A stretch of DNA of 31,948 bases, from NCBI GenBank assembly GCA_964411125.1, contig CAYPJU010000077.1:1-31948 (forward strand), given 5' to 3'. Below are positions 30,453 through 31,948 of the stretch, in pieces; the first letter of the stretch is position 1, and every line of letters starts with the position of its first letter. Position numbers and translations under genes: made by a program. A model generated the notes under the pieces. It was not told where the DNA came from, did no database searches, and saw only the letters and a program-made list of their open reading frames with translations. This DNA is from JBFIHF01 sp964411125 (lineage in GTDB: Bacteria; Myxococcota_A; Bradymonadia; Bradymonadales; Bradymonadaceae).

Positions 30453-30542
30453 CTACCGATCGCGGAAGACGAGCCAGAGCGCGAGGGCACCGACGGCGAG
30501 TCCGGTGAAAAACCAGAGGATGGTCTCGGGTGGGCTATGCAT
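30453..30542 (-). CDS. Possible 29-aa single-helix membrane peptide
   Basis: A short frame whose ATG lies 8 bp inside the end of ygfA, the same overlap as lipocalin/paaN. It encodes a polar start, one hydrophobic helix (about 8-25: ILWFFTGLAVGALALWLV) and a basic end FRDR. Such small membrane peptides are often missed. There is no strong Shine-Dalgarno, so expression would rely on coupling to ygfA. A chance frame is possible. Confidence 0.35.
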   Translation of the reverse strand: MHSPPETILWFFTGLAVGALALWLVFRDR

Positions 30543-31095
30543 CGGTCCGGACCGCGCGGAGTTCGGTGACGAGCAGCCGCACCGGGACGTCCCATCTTTC
30601 GATCGGGAGCGCCGTAACGAGCTGCGCGTCGTAGGCGACCCCGATCGTGAGGACTTCGGGCGCCGAGGCAAGGGCGCGGTCGTAGAATCCGCCTCCGAAT
30701 CCGAGGCGGTTCCCCGCCGCGTCGAACGCGAGTCCCGGGACGAGGATCGCGTGGAAGGCGGACGGAGAGACAGCGGCGTGCGGCGGGGGTTCGAGGATCC
30801 CGAACGCGCCGGGTGTCAGGGCGTCGAGAGTTTCGACCTCGTGAAACTCCATCTCGCCGGGGTTCGTGACACGCGGAAACCCGAGGCGCTTTCCATCGGC
30901 GAGCCAGCGCCGGTGAAATGCGGCGAGGTCGAGCTCGTCGGCGTGGGCCGCGAACGACGCCACGAGCTCGACGTCGTCGAGCAGTTCGACGAGACGTTCG
31001 GCGACCGCTTCGGCGGCTTTCAGTCGGTGTTCGGGAGGGAGGGCGCTACGCCACTCGCGCATCGCGCGACGCAGATCTGCTTTGGCGTGCGACAC
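30535..31095 (-). CDS. 5-formyltetrahydrofolate cyclo-ligase
   Basis: This enzyme converts 5-formyl-THF to 5,10-methenyl-THF using ATP. The 186-aa protein carries the family signature: KADLRRAMREWRSALP at the N-terminus and the ATP/folate loop LVPGLAFDAAGNRLGFGGGFYDRAL, then IGVAYDAQLV and a C-terminal RWDVPVRLLVTE. The start is GTG at 31095, 12 bp after the zapA stop. In many proteobacteria the 6S RNA gene lies between zapA and this gene; here the gap is too short for it. Confidence 0.92.
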   Translation of the reverse strand: MSHAKADLRRAMREWRSALPPEHRLKAAEAVAERLVELLDDVELVASFAAHADELDLAAFHRRWLADGKRLGFPRVTNPGEMEFHEVETLDALTPGAFGILEPPPHAAVSPSAFHAILVPGLAFDAAGNRLGFGGGFYDRALASAPEVLTIGVAYDAQLVTALPIERWDVPVRLLVTELRAVRTDA

Positions 31096-31107
31096 GATCG
31101 GGTCGGC

Positions 31108-31467
31108 TCAGACCGACTCTTCCATCTTGTCGAGCGCGGCGAGGCAGTTCTTGACCCGCGTCTCGAGGGCGGACTCGATCGTGTCGAGGCGTGCGCGGGA
31201 TTCGAAGAGCTCTTCGGCGACCGTCATGCTCGCCAGAATGAGGAGTTTGTCGAGCGCGACATTGGGCGCCATCGCTCGCAAATCACTCACTTTGTCGTCG
31301 ACGTACGCCGCGATCTCGGCGACGAGGGCGGGGTCCTTGTCGCTCTTCACCGTGAGCTTCTGGCCACCGATCTGAATGTTCACCGCACCGGCCGAAGACG
31401 TCTCGGTGGTGGCAGTCTGAGTAGCGGAAGCGCCGTTCGTTTTTGATCCTTGCCACGCCACGTTCAT
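31108..31467 (-). CDS. Cell division protein ZapA
   Basis: ZapA binds and cross-links FtsZ filaments. The 119-aa protein has a disordered Thr/Ser/Ala-rich N-terminus (about 1-28), the globular ZapA segment VNIQIGGQKLTVKSDKD with the helix AEIAAYVDDKVSDLRA, and a C-terminal coiled coil (ILASMTVAEELFESRARLDTIESAL). The N-terminal extension is about 25 residues longer than in E. coli ZapA. The ATG at 31467 follows GAGGTGA closely; a GTG two codons later would have better spacing. Two stem-loops lie just upstream. Confidence 0.88.
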   Translation of the reverse strand: MNVAWQGSKTNGASATQTATTETSSAGAVNIQIGGQKLTVKSDKDPALVAEIAAYVDDKVSDLRAMAPNVALDKLLILASMTVAEELFESRARLDTIESALETRVKNCLAALDKMEESV

Positions 31468-31723
31468 TCACCTCGCACATCGGCCGAATGGGTCGGCCAT
31501 CATCCTGCCGTCGCGGCAGTCGGAAGGGTCGGGAGGAACCGCTGGAACATCGAACCGATAAGCGTTGATCGCCTGATCGGCACGTGTTTTGCGGGTTCCG
31601 AGCAGATCCCGAAAAGACTTTTCAGCAAGGTAATCTGGCGGATCGAAAGGTTCAAGGCGAGTTCTGAAAATTGCGGTGCGCTCTGCGCTCCGACGCGGCG
31701 AGCTCCGTGGCGCGGCGCTTCTC
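31468..31723. other. zapA upstream region, no gene seen
   Basis: This stretch holds the zapA leader with two stem-loops (31482-31519) and a more A+T-rich segment (about 31555-31680) that may contain the zapA promoter; I could not place it. No gene-like frame or known RNA was recognised, including 6S RNA. Confidence 0.5.
31482..31519. promoter_or_regulatory. Two tandem stem-loops in the zapA leader
   Basis: Stem 1 is GGCCGA/TCGGCC (31482-31487, 31493-31498, 5-nt loop). Stem 2 is CTGCCG/CGGCAG (31505-31510, 31514-31519, 3-nt loop). They lie 15 bp upstream of the zapA start, just beyond the ribosome binding site. Confidence 0.4.
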
Positions 31724-31751
31724 GCCGACCGGCTCGCTATCGCTCGCAGGG
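31724..31751. repeat. Dispersed 28-bp repeat, copy 2
   Basis: Exact second copy of 24481-24508, here at the start of a palindrome-rich intergenic tract. Confidence 0.6.
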
Positions 31752-31767
31752 TGGCCGTGCAACCGAT

Positions 31768-31826
31768 CCCCAGGTTTGCCGCCTGCGGCGTCTACACCTG
31801 GGGCTTATGCCGCGCTTTGCGCGGCA
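31768..31826. repeat. Palindromic elements in the intergenic tract
   Basis: CCCCAGGT (31768-31775) and ACCTGGGG (31796-31803) form a perfect 8-bp stem around a nested GCCGC/GCGGC stem (31778-31789). Directly after it, TGCCGCGC and GCGCGGCA (31808-31815, 31819-31826) form a second perfect 8-bp stem with a TTT loop. The arrangement recalls extragenic palindromic elements. No REP-associated transposase gene is in the window. Confidence 0.5.
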
Positions 31827-31894
31827 GGCGCGCTCCGCGCTCGCTGGTGGCCGACCAAGAGACCCCCACGTTTGCCGCTTTGCGCTCCCCCGCC

Positions 31895-31948
31895 CCGCTA
31901 ACCGCTAACCGCTAACCGCTAACCGCTAACCGCTAACCGCTAACCGCT
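31895..31948. repeat. Heptamer tandem repeat (CCGCTAA)n at the window end
   Basis: The unit CCGCTAA runs for 54 bases, 7.7 perfect copies, and is cut by the end of the window, so the true length is unknown. A 7-nt unit containing TAA puts stops in all three plus-strand frames, so it is not coding. Perfect copies suggest recent slippage expansion. Confidence 0.85.

Noticed and set aside
31096..31107. 6S RNA gene expected between zapA and ygfA
   Set aside because: The gap is only 12 bp. No 6S-like long hairpin with a central bubble was recognised upstream of zapA either.
28747..31446. 899-codon plus-strand frame opposite rny, ygfA and zapA
   Set aside because: Three clear housekeeping genes lie on the other strand; the plus frame has only Leu/Asp/Gly-rich low-complexity sequence.

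Overview
The window is high-GC bacterial chromosome, most likely from the Myxococcota. The evidence is a MYXO-CTERM-type C-terminus on a DUF2330 protein (8404-9957), three large Ser/Thr protein kinases, several lipoproteins with Asp/Gly/Ala-rich linkers behind the lipobox, and long multidomain signalling proteins. The exact family cannot be fixed from sequence alone. The window ends inside a heptamer tandem repeat, so it may be a contig that broke at that repeat.

Layout. 1-344 is C-rich and gene-poor with one inverted repeat. 345-3655 carries an RlmK-type rRNA methyltransferase and a sulfur module: a membrane-anchored rhodanese on the minus strand, diverging from a persulfide-dioxygenase-like metallo-hydrolase plus a TauE/SafE sulfite-exporter-type permease. 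The last two have a near-consensus sigma-54 promoter (1937-1952) in front. 3664-8305 holds a zf-TFIIB protein and a signalling block: a Cys-rich lipoprotein overlapping a sensorless sigma-54 activator, followed by a receiver/zinc-ribbon/Ser-Thr-kinase/beta-propeller fusion. 8404-10454 holds the DUF2330 protein and a small membrane-anchored RecB-like nuclease.

14994-10451 (minus) runs lipoprotein, CDA-fold deaminase with a long unknown C-terminus, lipocalin-like protein and PaaN aldehyde dehydrogenase, the last three with overlapping ends. 15074-18447 holds yceI, arfB, an ATP-grasp protein and an AI-2E family transporter. 18455-26633 holds a lipoprotein with a duplicated Cys-rich domain (behind a second sigma-54-like promoter), a kinase with HLD/DWG motifs and six membrane helices, a Ski2-like DUF3516 helicase, and a kinase joined through one membrane helix to a PHB-depolymerase-like domain with a displaced nucleophile serine. 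26637-28632 holds a LamG lipoprotein, an unknown acidic-tailed protein and a small gene with a strong ribosome binding site. 28633-31467 is housekeeping: RNase Y, 5-formyl-THF cyclo-ligase and ZapA. 31468-31948 is intergenic and rich in palindromes and repeats.

How it fits together. Two themes dominate. One is sulfane-sulfur handling under probable sigma-54 control. The other is Ser/Thr-kinase signalling, where kinases are fused to receiver, propeller, membrane or ectodomain modules. No CRISPR array, tRNA, rRNA, insertion sequence or phage gene was recognised. The most unusual items are the receiver-kinase-propeller fusion beside a sensorless sigma-54 activator, and the kinase with a pseudo-hydrolase-like ectodomain.
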